Assembly: GCF_937616625.2 (NCBI RefSeq)
Contig: NC_065573.1
Span: 5,843,001-5,907,000 of the forward strand
Direction of reading: 5' to 3'
DNA length: 64,000 nt
Source: Mercurialis annua
Lineage: Eukaryota > Streptophyta > Magnoliopsida > Malpighiales > Euphorbiaceae
Shown: one piece after another, positions 36,129-50,240 of the stretch
Layout of the letters: every line of letters starts with the position of its first letter
Position numbering within the stretch: position 1 is the first letter of the stretch
Position numbers and translations under genes: made by a program
Notes under the pieces: model-generated
The model's database searches: none
What the model was told of the DNA's origin: nothing
Seen by the model: the letters and a program-made list of their open reading frames with translations, nothing else

Positions 36129-39100
36129 TGTAAACGTTTGGTTTTGTTTTCTAACGTTTATAAACGTTTCGCTTAAATCGCTAAAATGGGAAAACGTTTG
36201 GATTTGCTTCTTAACGTTTGTAAACGTTTAACTTCAATTGCTAAAAAGGTGAAACGTTTGGATTTGTTTCGTAACGTTTGTAAACATTTGGGTTAAATTT
36301 CTAAAAATGTGAAAAGTTTGTTTTTGTTCCCTAATGTCTGTAAACATTTGGATTTGTTTCGTAACGTTTGTAAACGTTTGGCTTAAATCGCTAAAAAGGT
36401 GAAAAGTTTGCATTTGTTTCGTAACGTTTGTAAACGTTTGGCTTAAATCGCTAAAATGGGGAAACATTTGGATTTGTTTCTTAACGTTTGGATTTGTTTT
36501 GTAACGTTTGTATGCGTTTGGTTTTGTTTCGAAATGTTTATAAACGTTTGGCTTAAATTGCTAAAATGGGGAAACGTTTGGATTTGTTTTGCAATGTTTG
36601 TAAACGTTTGGCTTAAATCGCTAAAAAGGTGAAACGTTGGATTTCTTTTGTAACGCTTGTAAACGTTTGGGTTAAATCGCTAAAAAGGTGAAACGTTTGG
36701 ATTTGTTTCGTAGCGTTTATAAATGTTTGGCTTAAATCGCTAAAAAGGTGAAACGTTTGGCTTAAATCGCTAAAATGGGAAACGTTTGGATTTGTTTTGT
36801 AACTTTTGTAAACGTTTGGCTTAAATCGCTAAAAAGGTGAAACATTTGGATTTGTTTCGTACGGTTTATAAATGTTTGGCAAAAATCGCTAAAAAGGTGA
36901 AACATTTGGATTTGTTTTGTAACGTTTGTAAACATTTGGCTTAAATTGCTAAAAAGGTGAAAAGCTTGGATTTGTTTCGGAACGTTTGTAAACGTTCGGC
37001 TTAAATTGCTAAAAAAGTAAAACGCTTGGATTTTTTTCGTAACGTTTGTAAATGTTTGGCATAAATTGCTAAAAAGTGAAACGCTTGGTTTTGTTTCGTA
37101 ACGTTTGTAAAGGTTTGGCATAAATCGCTAAAAATGTGAAACGTTTGGATTTGTTTCGTAACGTTTTAATAGTTTGGTTTTGTTTCGTAACGTTTGTAAA
37201 AGTTTGGCTTAAATCGTTAAAAATATGAAACGTTTGGATTTGTTTCGAAATATTTTAAACGTTTGGTTTCGTTTCGTAACGTTTCTAAACGTTTGGGTTA
37301 AATCGCGAAAAGGGGATACATTTGGATTTGTTTCGTAACATTTGTAAACGTTTGGCTTAAATTGCTAAAATCGTGGAACTCTTGAATTTGTTTCGTAACG
37401 TTTGTAAACGATTGGCTTAAATTACTAAAAAGGTGAAACGCGTGGATTTGTTTCGTACTATTTGTAAACGTTTGGCTTAAATTGCTAAAAAGGTGAAACA
37501 CTTGGATTTTTTTCGTAACGTTTGTAAACATTTGGCTTAAATTTCTAAAAAGATGAAATATTTGGATTCGTTTCCTAATCTTTGTAAACGTTTGGCTTAA
37601 ATCGCTAAAAAATTGAAATGTTTGGATTTGTTTCGTAACGTTTATAAACGTTTGGCTTAAATCCTAAAACGGTGAAACGTTTTGGATTTGTTTCGTAACA
37701 TTTGTACACGTTTGGCTTCAATCGCTAATAAGGGGAAACATTTGGATTTGTTTCGTAACGTTTGTAAACGTTTAGCATAAATCGCTAAAAAGGGGAAATG
37801 TTTGGATTTGTTTCGTAACGTTTTAAACGTTTGGCTTAAATCGCAAAAATGGGGAAACATTTGGATTTGTTTCATAACGTTTGTAAACGTTTGGCTTAAA
37901 TTGCTAAAAAGGTGAAACGCTTGGATTTGTTTCGTAATGTTTGTAAACGTTTGGCTTAAATTGCTAAAAACGTGAAACATTTGGATTTGTTTCATAATCT
38001 TTGTACATGTTTGGCTTAAATCGCTTAAAAGGTGAAACATTTGGATTTGTTTCGTAACGTTTGTAAACGTTTGGCTAAAATCTCTAAAATGGTGAAATAT
38101 TTGGCTTCAATCGCTAAAAAGGTTAAACGTTTGGATTTGTTTCGTAACGTTTGTAAACGTTTGGCATGAATCGCGAAAAAGTTGAAATGTTTGGATTTAT
38201 TTCATAACGTTATAAATGTTTGGCTTAAATAGAATAAATGGGGAAATATTTGGATTTGTTTCGTAACGCTTAGCTTAAATTGATAAAAAGGTGAAATGTT
38301 TGGTTTTGTTTCGTAATGTTTGTAAACGTTCGCCTTAAATCACTAAAAAGGTGAAACGTTTGGATTTGTTGCGAAACATTTGTAAAAGTTTGGCTTAAAT
38401 TGCTAAAAAGGTGAAACGCTTGGATTTATTTTGTAGCGTATGTAAACGTTTCGCTTAAATTGATAAAAAGGTTAAACGCTTGGATTTGTTTCAAAACGTC
38501 TGTAAACGTTTCGCTTAAATTGCTAAAAAGGTGAAACGCTTGTATTTGTTGCGTAACATTTGTAAACGTTTGTCTTAATTTGCTAAAAAGCTGAAACGCT
38601 TGGTTTTGTTTCGTAACGTTGATAACGTTTGGCTTAAATCTCTAAAATGGTGACACATTTGGATTTTTTTTCGTAACGTTTGTAAACATTTGGCTGCAAT
38701 CGCTAAAAAGGTGAAACGCTTGGATTTGTTTCGTAACGTTTGTCAACGTTTGGCATAAATCGCTAAAAAGGTGAAATGTTTGGATTTGTTTCGTAACGTT
38801 TTAAACGTTTGGCTTAAATCGCAAAAATGGGGAAACGACTGGATTTGTTTCGTAACGTTTGGCTTAAATTGCTAAAAAGGTGAAACGCATGGATTTGTTT
38901 TGCAACGTTTGAAAACGTTTGGCTTAAATTGCTAAAAAGGTGAAACATTTGGATTTGTTTCCTAATCTTTGTAAACGTTTGGCTCAAATCGCTAAAAAGG
39001 GGAAACGTTTGGATTTGTTTCGTATCCTTTGTAAACGTTTGGCTTAAATCGCTAAAATTGTGAAACGTTTGAATTTGTTTCGTAACGTTTGTAAACGTTT

Positions 39101-40865
39101 GGCATAAATCGCTAAAAAGGTGAAATGTTTAGATTTGTTTCGTAACGTTTTAAAGGTTTGGCTTAAATCGCATAAATGGGGAAACGTTTGGATTTGTTTC
39201 GTAACGTTGGTAAACGTTTGGCTTAAATTGCTAAAAAGGTGGAATGTTTGGTTTTGTTTTGTAACGTTTGTAGACGTTCGGCTTAAATCCCTTAAAAAGT
39301 GAAACGTTTGGATTTGTTTCGTAACGTTTGTGAACGTTTTGCTTAAATTGCTAAAAAGGTGAAACGCTTGGATTTGTTTCGTAACGTTTGTAAACGTTTG
39401 GCTTAAATTGCTAAAAAGGTGAAACGCTTGGATCTGTTTCAGAATGTATGTAAACGTCTTGCTTAAATTGGTAAAAAGGTGAAACGCTTGGATTTGTTTC
39501 GTAACGTTTGTAAACGTTTAGCTTAAATTTCTAAAAAGGTGAAACGCTTGGTTTTGTTTCATAACGTTTGTAAAGGTTTGGCTTAAATCTCTAAAAATAT
39601 GAAACGTTTGGATTTGTTTCATAATGTTTGAAAAGTTTGGTTTTGTTCTATAATGTTTGTAAACGTTTGGCTTAAATCGCTAAAAAGGTGAAACATTTGG
39701 ATTCGGTTTCGTAACTTTTGTAAACGTGGCTTAAATCGCTAAAAAGGGGAAACATTTGGATTTGTTTCGTATCGTTTGTAAATGTTTGGCCTAAATCGCT
39801 AAAAAGGTGAAACGTTTGGATTTGTTACGTAATTTTTGTAAACGTTTGGCTTAAATTTCTAAAAAGGTGAAACACTTGGATTTGTTTCGTAACGTTTGTA
39901 AACATTTGGCTTAAATTTCTAAAGAGGAGAAACGCTTGGATTTGTTTCGTAAAGTTTATAAATGTTTGGCATAAATTGCTAAAAAGGCGAAAAGTTTGGA
40001 TTTATTTCGCACCGTGTATAAACGTTTGGCTTAAATCGCTAAAAAGGTAATACATTTTGATTTGTTTCGTATCGTTTGTCAACTTTTGGCTTAAATTGCT
40101 AAAAAGGTGAAACGCTTTGATTTATTTCGTAACATTTGAAAACGTTTTTCTTAAATTGCTAAAAAGGCGAAACGCTTTGATTTGTTTTGTTACGATTGTA
40201 AACGTTTGGCTTATATTACTAAAAAGGTGAAACGCTTAGATTTATTTCGTAACGTTTGTGAACGTTTGGCTTAAATTGCTAAAAATGTGAAACGTTTGGA
40301 TTTGTTTCGTGAAGTTTGTAAAAGTTTGGCTTCAATCGCTAAAAAGGTGAAACGTTTGGATTTGTTTAGTAACGTTTGTAAACGTTTGGCTTAAATCGCT
40401 AAAAAGTGAAACGTTTGGATTTGTTTCGTAACGTTTTAAACGTTTGGCTCAAATCGCTAAAAAGGTGAAACGTTTAGTTTTGTTTCGTAACATTTCTAAA
40501 CGTTCCGCTTATATAGCTAAAAAGGTGAAACGTTTGGATTTGTTTCATAATATTTGTAAACGTTTGGCTTAAATTGCTAAAAAGGCGAAACACTTGGATA
40601 TGTTTCGTAACATTTGTAAACGTTTGGCTTAAATTGCTAAAAAGGTGAAACGCTCAGATTTGTTTCATAACGTTTGTAAACGTTTGGCTTAAATTGCTAA
40701 AAAGGTGAAACGCTTGGATTTGTTTCATAAAGTTTGTAAACGTTTGTCTTACATTGCTAAAAAGGTGAAACAGTTGGATTTGTTTCGTAGCGTTTGTAAT
40801 CGTTTGGCTTAAATCGCTAAAAAGGTGAAACTTTTGGCTTATATCGCTAAAAAGGAGAAACGTTT
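36129..40865 (+). repeat. 60-bp satellite array, block C
   Basis: Continues block B after the CACTA insertion. Marker monomers from 36129 to about 38500 repeat those of 13680-15900 in the same order at an offset of about 2.55 kb once CACTA is removed, so CACTA landed near the start of the second copy of a higher-order unit. The array flips strand at about 40865. Confidence 0.95.
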
Positions 40866-43554
40866 AGCGATTTAAGCCAAACATTTACAAACGTTACGAA
40901 ACAAATCCAAACGTTTCCATTTTTAGCGATTTAAGCCAAATGTTAACAAACGTTACGAAACAAAACCAAACGTTTAAAACTTTACAAAATAAATCCAAAC
41001 GTTTCACATTTTTAGCGATTTAAGCCAAACCTTTACAAACGTTACGAAACAAAACCAAGTGTTTCACCTTTTTATCAATTTAAGCCAAACATTTACAAAC
41101 GTTACGAAACAAATCCAAAAGTTTCACCTTTTAGCAATTTATGCCAAACGTTTACAAACGTTCCGAAACAAATTCAAGCGTTTAACCTTTTTAGTAATTT
41201 AAGCCAAACGTTTACATACGATACAAAAAAAATCCAAGAATTTTACCTTTTTAGCAATTTAAGCCAAACGTTTCAAACGTTAAGGAAGAAAACCAGACGT
41301 TTCAAATTTTTAGCGATTATAGCCAGACGTTTACAAACGCAACGAAACAAATCCAAACGTTTCACCTTTTTAACAATTTAAGCCAAATAATTACAAACAT
41401 TACGAAACAAAACCAAACGTTTCGCACTTTTAGCGATTTAAGCCAAACGTTTACAAACGCTACGAAACAAATTCAAACGTTTCACATTTTTAGCGATTTA
41501 AGCCAATCGATTACAAATATTACGAAACAAATCCAAATGTTTCGCCTTTTAGCGATTTAAGCCAAATGTTTACAAACGTTACGAAACAAATCCTAACGTT
41601 TCACATTTTTAGCAATTTAAGCCAAACGTTTACAAACGTTACGAAACAAAACCAAGCGTTTCACCTTTTTAGTAATTTAAGCCAAACGTTTACAAACGTT
41701 ACGAAACAAATCCAAATATTTCACCTTTTTAGCGATTTAAGCGAAACGTTTACAAAGGTTACGAAACAAATCCAAATGTTTCTCCTTTTAGCTATTTAAG
41801 CCAAACGATTACAAATATTACGAAAAAATCCAAGTGTTTCACCTTTTTAGCAATTTAAGCAAAACGTTTAATAACGATACGAAACAAATTCAAGCATTTC
41901 ACCCTTTTAGCAATTTAAACCAAACGTTTACAAACATTGCGAAACAAATCCAAGCGTTTCACCTTTTTAGCAATTTAAGCCAAACTTTTACAAACGTTAC
42001 GAAAAAATCCAAGCATTTCACCTTTTTAGCTATTTAAGAAACACGTTTACAAACGTTACGAACGAAATCCTAACGTTTCACCTTTCTAGCGATTTAAGCC
42101 GATCGTTTACCAGTGTTACGAAACAAAACCAAATGTTTCAACTTTTTGCGATTTTAGCCATACGTTTACAAACGTTACAAAACAAATTCAAACGTTTTCC
42201 CATTTTAGCGATTTAAACCAAACGTTTTAAACGTTACGAAACAAATCCAAATGTTTCACCTTTTTAGCGATTTAAGACAAACGTTTACAAACGTTACTAA
42301 ACAAATATAAACGTTTCCCCTATATAGCAATTAAATCCAAACATTTACAAACGTTACGAAACATATCCAAACGTTTCCCATTTTTAGCAATGTAAGCCAA
42401 ACGTTTACGAACGTTACAAAACAAAACCAAGCATATCACCTTTTTAGCAATTTAAGCCAAACGTTTGCAAACGTTACGAAACAAATCCAAGTGTTTCCAC
42501 CTTTTGAGCAATTTATGCCAAACGTTTAGAAACGTTATGAAGCAAATCCAAACGTTTCACCATTTTAGCGATTTAAGACAGACGTTTACAAACAGTACGA
42601 AACAAATCCAAACGTTTCACCTTTTTAGCAATTTAAGCCAAACCTTTACAAACGTTACGAAACAAATCCAAGCGTTTCTACTTTTTAGCAATTTAAGCCA
42701 AACGTATAAACACGTTACGAAACAAATCAAAGCATTTCACCTTTTTAGCAATTTATGCCAAACGCTTACAAAAGTTACGAAACAAATCCAAACATTTCAC
42801 CTGTTTATCGATCTAAGCGAAACGTTTACAAACGTATGAAACAAATCCAAACGTTTCACCTTTTTGTAATTTAAGCCCAACGTTTACAAAGATTACGAAA
42901 CAAATGCAAAAGTTTCACATTTTAGCGATATAAGCCAAACATTTAAAACGTTAAGAAACAAATTCAAATGTTTCACCTTTTTAGCGATTTAAGCCAAACG
43001 TTTACAAACGTTACTAAACAAATCCAAACGTTTCACCTTTGTAGCAATTAAATCCAAACGTTTCCCATTTTTAGCAAATTAAGCCAAACGTTTACAAACG
43101 TTACGAAACAAAACCAAGCGTATCACCTTTTTAGCAATTTAAGCCAAACGTTTACAAACGTTATGAAACAAATCCAAGCATTTCCACCTTTTTAGTAATT
43201 TAAGACAAACGTTTAGAAACGTTATGAAACAAATCCAAACGTTTCACCTTTTTAGCGATTTAAGCCAAATGTTCATAAACAGTACGAAAATAATCCAAAT
43301 GCTTCACCCTTTGAGCGATTTAAGCCAAGCGTTTATAATCGCTACGAAAAAATTCCAAACGTTTCATGTTTTTAGCAATTTAAGCCAAATGTTTACAATT
43401 TTTACGAAACAAATCCAAGCGTTTCTCCTTTTTAGCAACTTAAGCCAAACGTATAAACACGTTACGAAACAAATGAAAGCGTTTCACCTTTTTAGCAATT
43501 TATGCCAAATGTTTACAGAAGTTACGAAACAAATCCAAACGTTTCACCTTTTTA
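40866..43554 (-). repeat. 60-bp satellite, inverted block D
   Basis: Same monomer, reverse orientation (AGCGATTTAAGCCAAACG on the plus strand). The left junction reads AAACGTTT then AGCGATTTAAG; the right junction reads CACCTTTTTAG then TTTGGCTTAAG. The section 41560-43554 corresponds to 48490-50240. Confidence 0.95.
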
Positions 43555-44533
43555 GTTTGGCTTAAGTCACGAAAATGGGGAAACGTTTGGATTTGTTTCG
43601 TAACGTTTGTAAATGTTTGGCTTAAATCGCTAAAAACGTGAAACACTTGGATTTGTTTCGTGACGTTTTTAAACGCTTGGCTTAAATCGCTAAAAAGGTG
43701 AAACGCTTGGATTTGTTTTGGCACGTTTGTAAATATTTGGCTTAAACCGCTAAAATGGGGAAACGTCTGGATTTGTTTCTTAACGTTTATAAACGTTTGG
43801 CTTAAATCGCTAAAAACGTGAAACGTTTGGTTTTGTTTTGTAACGTTTGTAAATGTTTGGCTTAAATCGCCAAAAAGGTGAAACTCTTGGATTTGTGTCG
43901 TAAGTTTTAAACGTTTGGATTAAATCGCTAAAATGGGTAAACGTTTGGATTTGTTTTGTAACGTTTCTAAACGTTTGGCTTAAATCGCTAAAAAGGTGAA
44001 ACGTTTGCTTTTGTTTCGTAACGTTTGTAAACGTTTGGCTTAAATCGCTAAAAATATGAAACGTTTGGATTTGTTTCGTAACGTTTATAAATCTTAGGTT
44101 TTGTTTCGTAATGTTCGTAAATATTTGGCTTTAATCGCTAAAAAGTTGAAACGTTTGGATTTGTTTCGTAATCTTTGTAAAAGTTTGGCTTAAATTGCTA
44201 AAAAGGTGAAACACTTGGATTTGTTTCGTAATGTTTGTAAACGTTTGGCTTAAATTGCTAAAAAAAGTTGAAACGTCTGGATTTATATCGTAACATTTTA
44301 AACGTTTGGTTTTATTTCGTATCGTTTGTAAACGTTTGACTTCAATCGCTAAAAAGGTGAAACGTTTGGATTTGTTTCATTACGTTTGTAAACGGTTGGC
44401 ATAAATCGCTAAATATGTGAAACATTTCCATTTGTTTCGTAACGTTTCGTAACGTTTGGCTGCAATCACTATAAAGGGGAAACATTTATATTTCTTTCAT
44501 AACGTTTGTAAACGTTTGGCTTAAATTGCTAAA
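43555..44533 (+). repeat. 60-bp satellite, forward block E
   Basis: About 980 bp in the original orientation. It starts with the degenerate monomer TTTGGCTTAAGTCACG and ends with TTGCTAAA joined to GTTTCACATTTTT. Block G is its duplicate 2700 bp downstream. Confidence 0.95.
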
Positions 44534-46254
44534 GTTTCACATTTTTAGCGATTTAAGCCAAACATTTACAAACGTTACGAAAGAAAACCAAGCGTTTCAC
44601 CTTTTTAGCAATTTAAGCTAAACGTTAACAAACATAACAAAACAAATGCAAGCGTTTCACCTTTTTAGCGATTTATGCCAACCGTTTACAAATGTTACGA
44701 AACAAATCCAAGCGTTCAACCTATTTAGCAATTAATGCCAAACATTTACAAACTTACGAAACAAATCCAAACAATTCACCTTTTAGCAATTTAAGCCAAC
44801 TGTTTACAAAAGTTACGAAACAAATCCAAACGATTCAACCTTTTAGCGATTTAAGCCAAACGTCTACAAACGTTACGAAACAAATCCAAACGTTTCCCTT
44901 TTTTTGTGATTTAAGCCAAATGTTTACAAATGTTACGAAATAATCCAAACGTTTATAACGTTACGAAAGAAATTCAATCGTTTCACATTTTTAGCGATTT
45001 AAGCCAAACGTTTACAAACGTTACGAAACAATTTCAAATGATTCACCTTTTTAGCGATTTAAGCCAAATGTTTACAAACGATACGAAACAAATCCGAAAG
45101 GTTAACATTTTTAACAATTTAAGCCAAACGTTTACAAACGTAACGAAACAAAACCAAGTGTATCACCTTTTTAGCAATTTAAGTCAAACGTTTACAATCG
45201 TTATGAAACAAATCCAAGTGTTTCCCCTGTTTAGAATTTTAATCAAAACGTTTACAATTATTAACAAACAAATCCAAGCGTTTCGCCTTTTTAGCAATTT
45301 AAGCCAAACGTTTAAAAACGTTACGAAAAAAATCCAAGTGTTTCACCTTTTTAGCAATTTAAGCAAAATTGTTTACTAAAGTTACGAAACAAATCCAAAT
45401 ATTTCACCTTTTTAGCGATTTAAGCCTAACGTTTACCAATGTTACGAAATAAAAGCAAATGTTTCACCTTTTTAGCAATTTTAGCCAAACATTTTCAAAC
45501 GTTACGAAACAAATTCAAACGTTTCCCCATTTTAGAGATTTAAGCCAAATGTTTAAAATGTTACGAAACAAATCCAAACGTTTCACCTTTTTAGCGATTT
45601 AAGCCAAACGTTTACAAACGTTACTAATCAAATCCAAACGTTTCACCTTTTTAGCGATTGAAGCCAAACATTAACAAACGATACGAAACAAATTCTAACG
45701 TTTCATATTTTTAGCAATTTAAGCCAAACGTTTACAAATGTTACCAAACAAAATCAAGGGTTTCACCTTTTTAGTAATTTAAGCCAAACGTTAACAAACG
45801 TTACGAAACAAATCCAAATATTTCACCTTTTTAGCAATTTAAGCCAAACGTTTACAAACGTTACGAAACAAATCCAAGCATTTCCGCCTTTTTAGCAATT
45901 TAAGACAAACGTTTAGAAACGTTATGAAACAAATCCAAACGTTTCACCTTTTTAGCGATTTAAGCCAAATGTTCACAAACAGTATAAAAATAATCCAAAT
46001 GCTTCACCCTTTGAGCGATTTAAGCCAAGCGTTTATAATCGCTACGAAAAAATTCCAAACGTTTCATGTTTTTAGCAATTTAAGCCAAACGTTTACAAAC
46101 TTTACGAAACAAATCCAAGCGTTTCTCCTTTTTAGCAACTTAAGCCAAACGTATAAACACGTTACGAAACAAATGAAAGCGTTTCACCTTTTTAGCAATT
46201 TATGCCAAATGTTTACAGAAGTTACGAAACAAATCCAAACGTTTCACCTTTTTA
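44534..46254 (-). repeat. 60-bp satellite, inverted block F
   Basis: Reverse orientation, about 1.72 kb. It matches the start of block H at an offset of 2700 bp. Open frames on the plus strand here (for example 44930-45379) are satellite translations with a 20-residue period. Confidence 0.95.
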
Positions 46255-47232
46255 GTTTGGCTTAAGTCACGAAAATGGGGAAACGTTTGGATTTGTTTCG
46301 TAACGTTTGTAAATGTTTTGCTTAAATCGCTAAAAAGGTGAAACGTTTGGATTTGTTTCGTGACGTTTTTAAACGCTTGGCTTAAATCGCTAAAAAGATG
46401 AAACGCTTGGATTTGTTTTGTCACGTTTGTAAATATTTGGCTTAAACCACTAAAATGGGGAAACGTTTGGATTTGTTTCTTAACGTTTATAAACGTTTGG
46501 CTTAAATCGCTAAAAAAGTGAAACGTTTGGTTTTGTTTTGTAACGTTTGTAAATGTTTGTCTTAAATCGCTAAAAAGGTGAAACTCTTGGATTTGTGTCG
46601 TAAGTTTTAAACGTTTGGATTAAATCGCTAAAATGGGTAAACGTTTGGATTTGTTTTGTAACGTTTCTAAACGTTTGGCTTAAATCGCTAAAAAGGTGAA
46701 ACGTTTGCTTTTGTTTCGTAACGTTTGAAAACGTTTGGCTTAAATCGCTAAAAAGATGAAACGTTTGGATTTGTTTCGTAACGTTTATAAATCTTAGGTT
46801 TTGTTTCGTAATGTTCGTAAATGTTTGGCTTTAATCGCTAAAAAGTTGAAACGTTTGGATTTGTTTCGTAATGTTTGTAAAAATTTGGCTTAAATTGCTA
46901 AAAAGGTGAAACGCTTGGATTTGTTTCGTAACGTTTGTAAACGTTTGGCTTAAATTGCTAAAAAAAGTTGAAACGTTTGGATTTGTTTCGTAACGTTTTA
47001 AACGTTTGGTTTTATTTCGTATCGTTTGTAAACGTTTGACTTCAATCGCTAAAAAGGTGAAACGTTTGGATTTGTTTCATTACGTTTGTAATCGGTTGGC
47101 ATAAATCGCTAAATATGTGAAACGTTTCCATTTGTTTCGTAACGTTTCTAAACGTTTGGCTGCAATCACTATAAAGGGGAAACATTTATATTTCTTTCAT
47201 AACGTTTGTAAACGTTTGGCTTAAATTGCTAA
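46255..47232 (+). repeat. 60-bp satellite, forward block G
   Basis: Second copy of block E. Both carry the unusual spacer CTAAAAAAAGTTGAAACG (extra bases), near 44262 and 46962. Confidence 0.95.
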
Positions 47233-50200
47233 AGTTTCACATTTTTAGCGATTTAAGCCAAACATTTACAAACGTTACGAAAGAAAACCAAGCGTTTCAC
47301 CTTTTTAGCAATTTAAGCTAAACGTTAACAAACATAACAAAACAAATGCAAGCGTTCCACCTTTTTAGCGATTTAAGCCAAACGTTTACAAATGCTACGA
47401 AACAAATCCAAGCGTTTCACCTATTTAGCAATTAATGCCAAACATTTACAAACGTTACGAAACAAATCCAAACAATTCACCTTTTAGCAATTTAAGCCAA
47501 CTGTTTACAAACGTTACGAAACAAATCCAAACGATTCAACTTTTTAGCGATTTAAGCCAAACGTTTACAAACGTTACGAAATAAATCTAAACGTTTCACT
47601 TTTTTTGTGATTTAAGCTAAATGTTTACAAATGTTACGAAATAATCCAAACGTTTATAACGTTACGAAAGAAATTCAATCGTTTCACATTTTTAGCGATT
47701 TAAGCCAAACGTTTACAAACGTTACGAAACAATTTCAAATGATTCACCTTTTTAGCGATTTAAGCCAAACGTTTACAAACGATACGAAACAAATCCGAAC
47801 GGTTCACATTTTTAACAATTTAAGCCAAACGTTTACAAACGTAACGAAACAAAAACAAGTGTATCACCTTTTTAGCAATTTAAGCCTAACGTTTACAATC
47901 GTTATGAAACAAATCCAAGTGTTTCCCCTGTTTAGAAAATTAATTCAAACGTTTACAATTATTAACAAACAAATCCAAGCGTTTCGCCTTTTTAGCAATT
48001 TAAGCCAAACGTTTAAAAACGTTACGAAAAAAATCCAAATGTTTCACCTTTTTAGCAATTTAAGCAAAATTGTTTATTAAAGTTACGAAACAAATCCAAA
48101 TATTTCACCTTTTTAGCGATTTAAGCCTAACGTTTACCAACGTTACGAAACAAAACCAAATGTTTCACCTTTTTAGCAATTTTAGCCAAACATTTTCAAA
48201 CGTTACGAAACAAATTCAAACGTTTCCCCATTTTAGAGATTTAAGCCAAATGTTTGAAATGTTACGAAACAAATCCAAATGTTTCACCTTTTTAGCGATT
48301 TAAGCCAAACGTTTACAAACGTTACTAATCAAATCCAAACGTTTCACCTTTTTAGCGATTGAAGCCAAACGTTTACAAACGATACGAAACAAATCCTAAC
48401 GTTTCACATTTTTAGCAATTTAAGCCAAACGTTTACAAATGTTACGAAACAAAATCAAGGGTTTCACCTTTTTAGTAATTTAAGCCAAACGTTAACAAAC
48501 GTTACGAAACAAATCCAAATATTTCACCTTTTTAGCGATTTAAGACAAACGTTTACAAAGGTTACGAAACAAATCCAAATGTTTCTCCTTTTAGCTATTT
48601 AAGCCAAACGTTTATAAATGTTACGAAAAAAATCCAAGTGTTTCACCTTTTTAGCAATTTAAGCAAAACGTTTAAAAACGATACGAAACGAATTGAAGCA
48701 TTTCACCTTTTTAGCAATTTAAACCAAAACGTTTACAAACATTACGAAACAAATCCAAGCGTTTCACCTTTTTAGCAATTTAAGCCAAACGTTTACAAAC
48801 GTTACGAAAAAATCCAAGCATTTCACCTTTTATCAATTTAAGGGACACGTTTACAAACGTTACGAACGAAATCCTAACGTTTCACCGTTCTAGCGATTTA
48901 AGCCGAACATTTACCAATGTTACGAAACAAAACCAAATGTTTCAACTTTTTAGCGATTTTAGCCATACCTTTACAAACGTTACGAAACAAATTCAAACGT
49001 TTCCCCATTTTAGCGATTTAAACCAAACGTTTAAAACGTTACGAAACAAATCCAAATGTTTCACCTTTTTAGCGATTTATGCCAAACGTTTACAAACATT
49101 ACTAAACAAATCTAAACGTTTCCCCTTTGTAGCAATTAAATCCAAACATTTACAAACGTTACGAAACAAATCCAAACGTTTCCCATTTTTAGCAATGTAA
49201 GACAAACGTTTACAAACGTTACGAAACAAATCCAAGTGTTTCCACCTTTTGAGCAATTTAAGCCAAACGTTTAGAAACGTTATGAAGCAAATCCAAACGT
49301 TTCACCATTTTAGTGATTTAAGCCAGACGTTTACAAACAGTACGAAACAAATCCAAATGTTTCACCTTTTGAGGGATTTAAGCCAAACGTTTATAAACCC
49401 TACGAAACAAATCCAAACGTTTCCCCTTTTTAGCAATTTAAGCCAATCCTTTACAAACGTTACGAAACAAATCCAAGCGTTTCTACTTTTTAGCAATTTA
49501 AGCCAAACGTATAAACACGTTACGAAACAAATCAAAGCATTTCACCTTTTTAGCAATTTATGCCAAACGCTTACAAAAGTTACGAAACAAATCCAAACAT
49601 TTCACCTGTTTAGCGATTTAAGTCAAACGTTTACAAACGTATAAAACAAATCCAAATGTTTCACCTTTTTGTAATTTAAGCCCAATGTTTACAAAGATTA
49701 AGAAACAAATGCAAAAGTTTCACTTTTTAGCGATATAAGCCAAACGTTTACAAACGTTACTAAACAAATCCAAACGTTTCACCTTTGTAGCAATTAAATC
49801 CAAACGTTTCCCATTTTTAGCAATTTAAGCCAAACGTCTACAAACGTTACGAAACAAATCCAAGCACTTCCACCTTTTTAGCAATTTTAGCCAAACGTTT
49901 AGAAACGTTATGAAACAAATCCAAATGTTTCACCTGTTTAGTGATTTAAGCCAAACGTTTACAAACAGTACGAAAATAATCCAAATGTTTCACCTTTTGA
50001 GCGATTTAAGCGAAGCGTTTATAATCGCTGCGAAAAAAATCCAAACGTTTCATGTTTTTAGCAATTTAAGCCAAACGTTTGCAAACGTTACGAAACAAAT
50101 CCAAGCGTTTATCCTTTTTAGGAACTTAAGCCAAACGTATAAATACATTACAAAACAAATCAAAGCGTTTCACCTTTTTAGCAATTTATGCCAAATGTTT

Positions 50201-50240
50201 ACAGAAGTTACGAAACAAATCCAAACGTTTCACCTTTTTA
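47233..50240 (-). repeat. 60-bp satellite, inverted block H
   Basis: About 3 kb in reverse orientation. The first part duplicates block F. From about 48490 it matches 41690-43554 of block D in order, so an older repeat unit of about 6.7-6.8 kb underlies the 2700-bp one. It ends with the same CACCTTTTTAG/TTTGGCTTAAG junction as blocks D and F. Confidence 0.93.

Larger units (their letters stand above)
43140..48540. repeat. 2700-bp higher-order unit containing an inversion, two copies
   Basis: Copy 1 is about 43140-45840 and copy 2 about 45840-48540. Corresponding landmarks are 2700 bp apart: the reverse-to-forward junction at 43555 and 46255, the forward-to-reverse junction at 44533 and 47233. 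2700 is 45 monomers. Each unit contains a forward block between inverted blocks. Differences between the copies are scattered substitutions. Confidence 0.9.
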
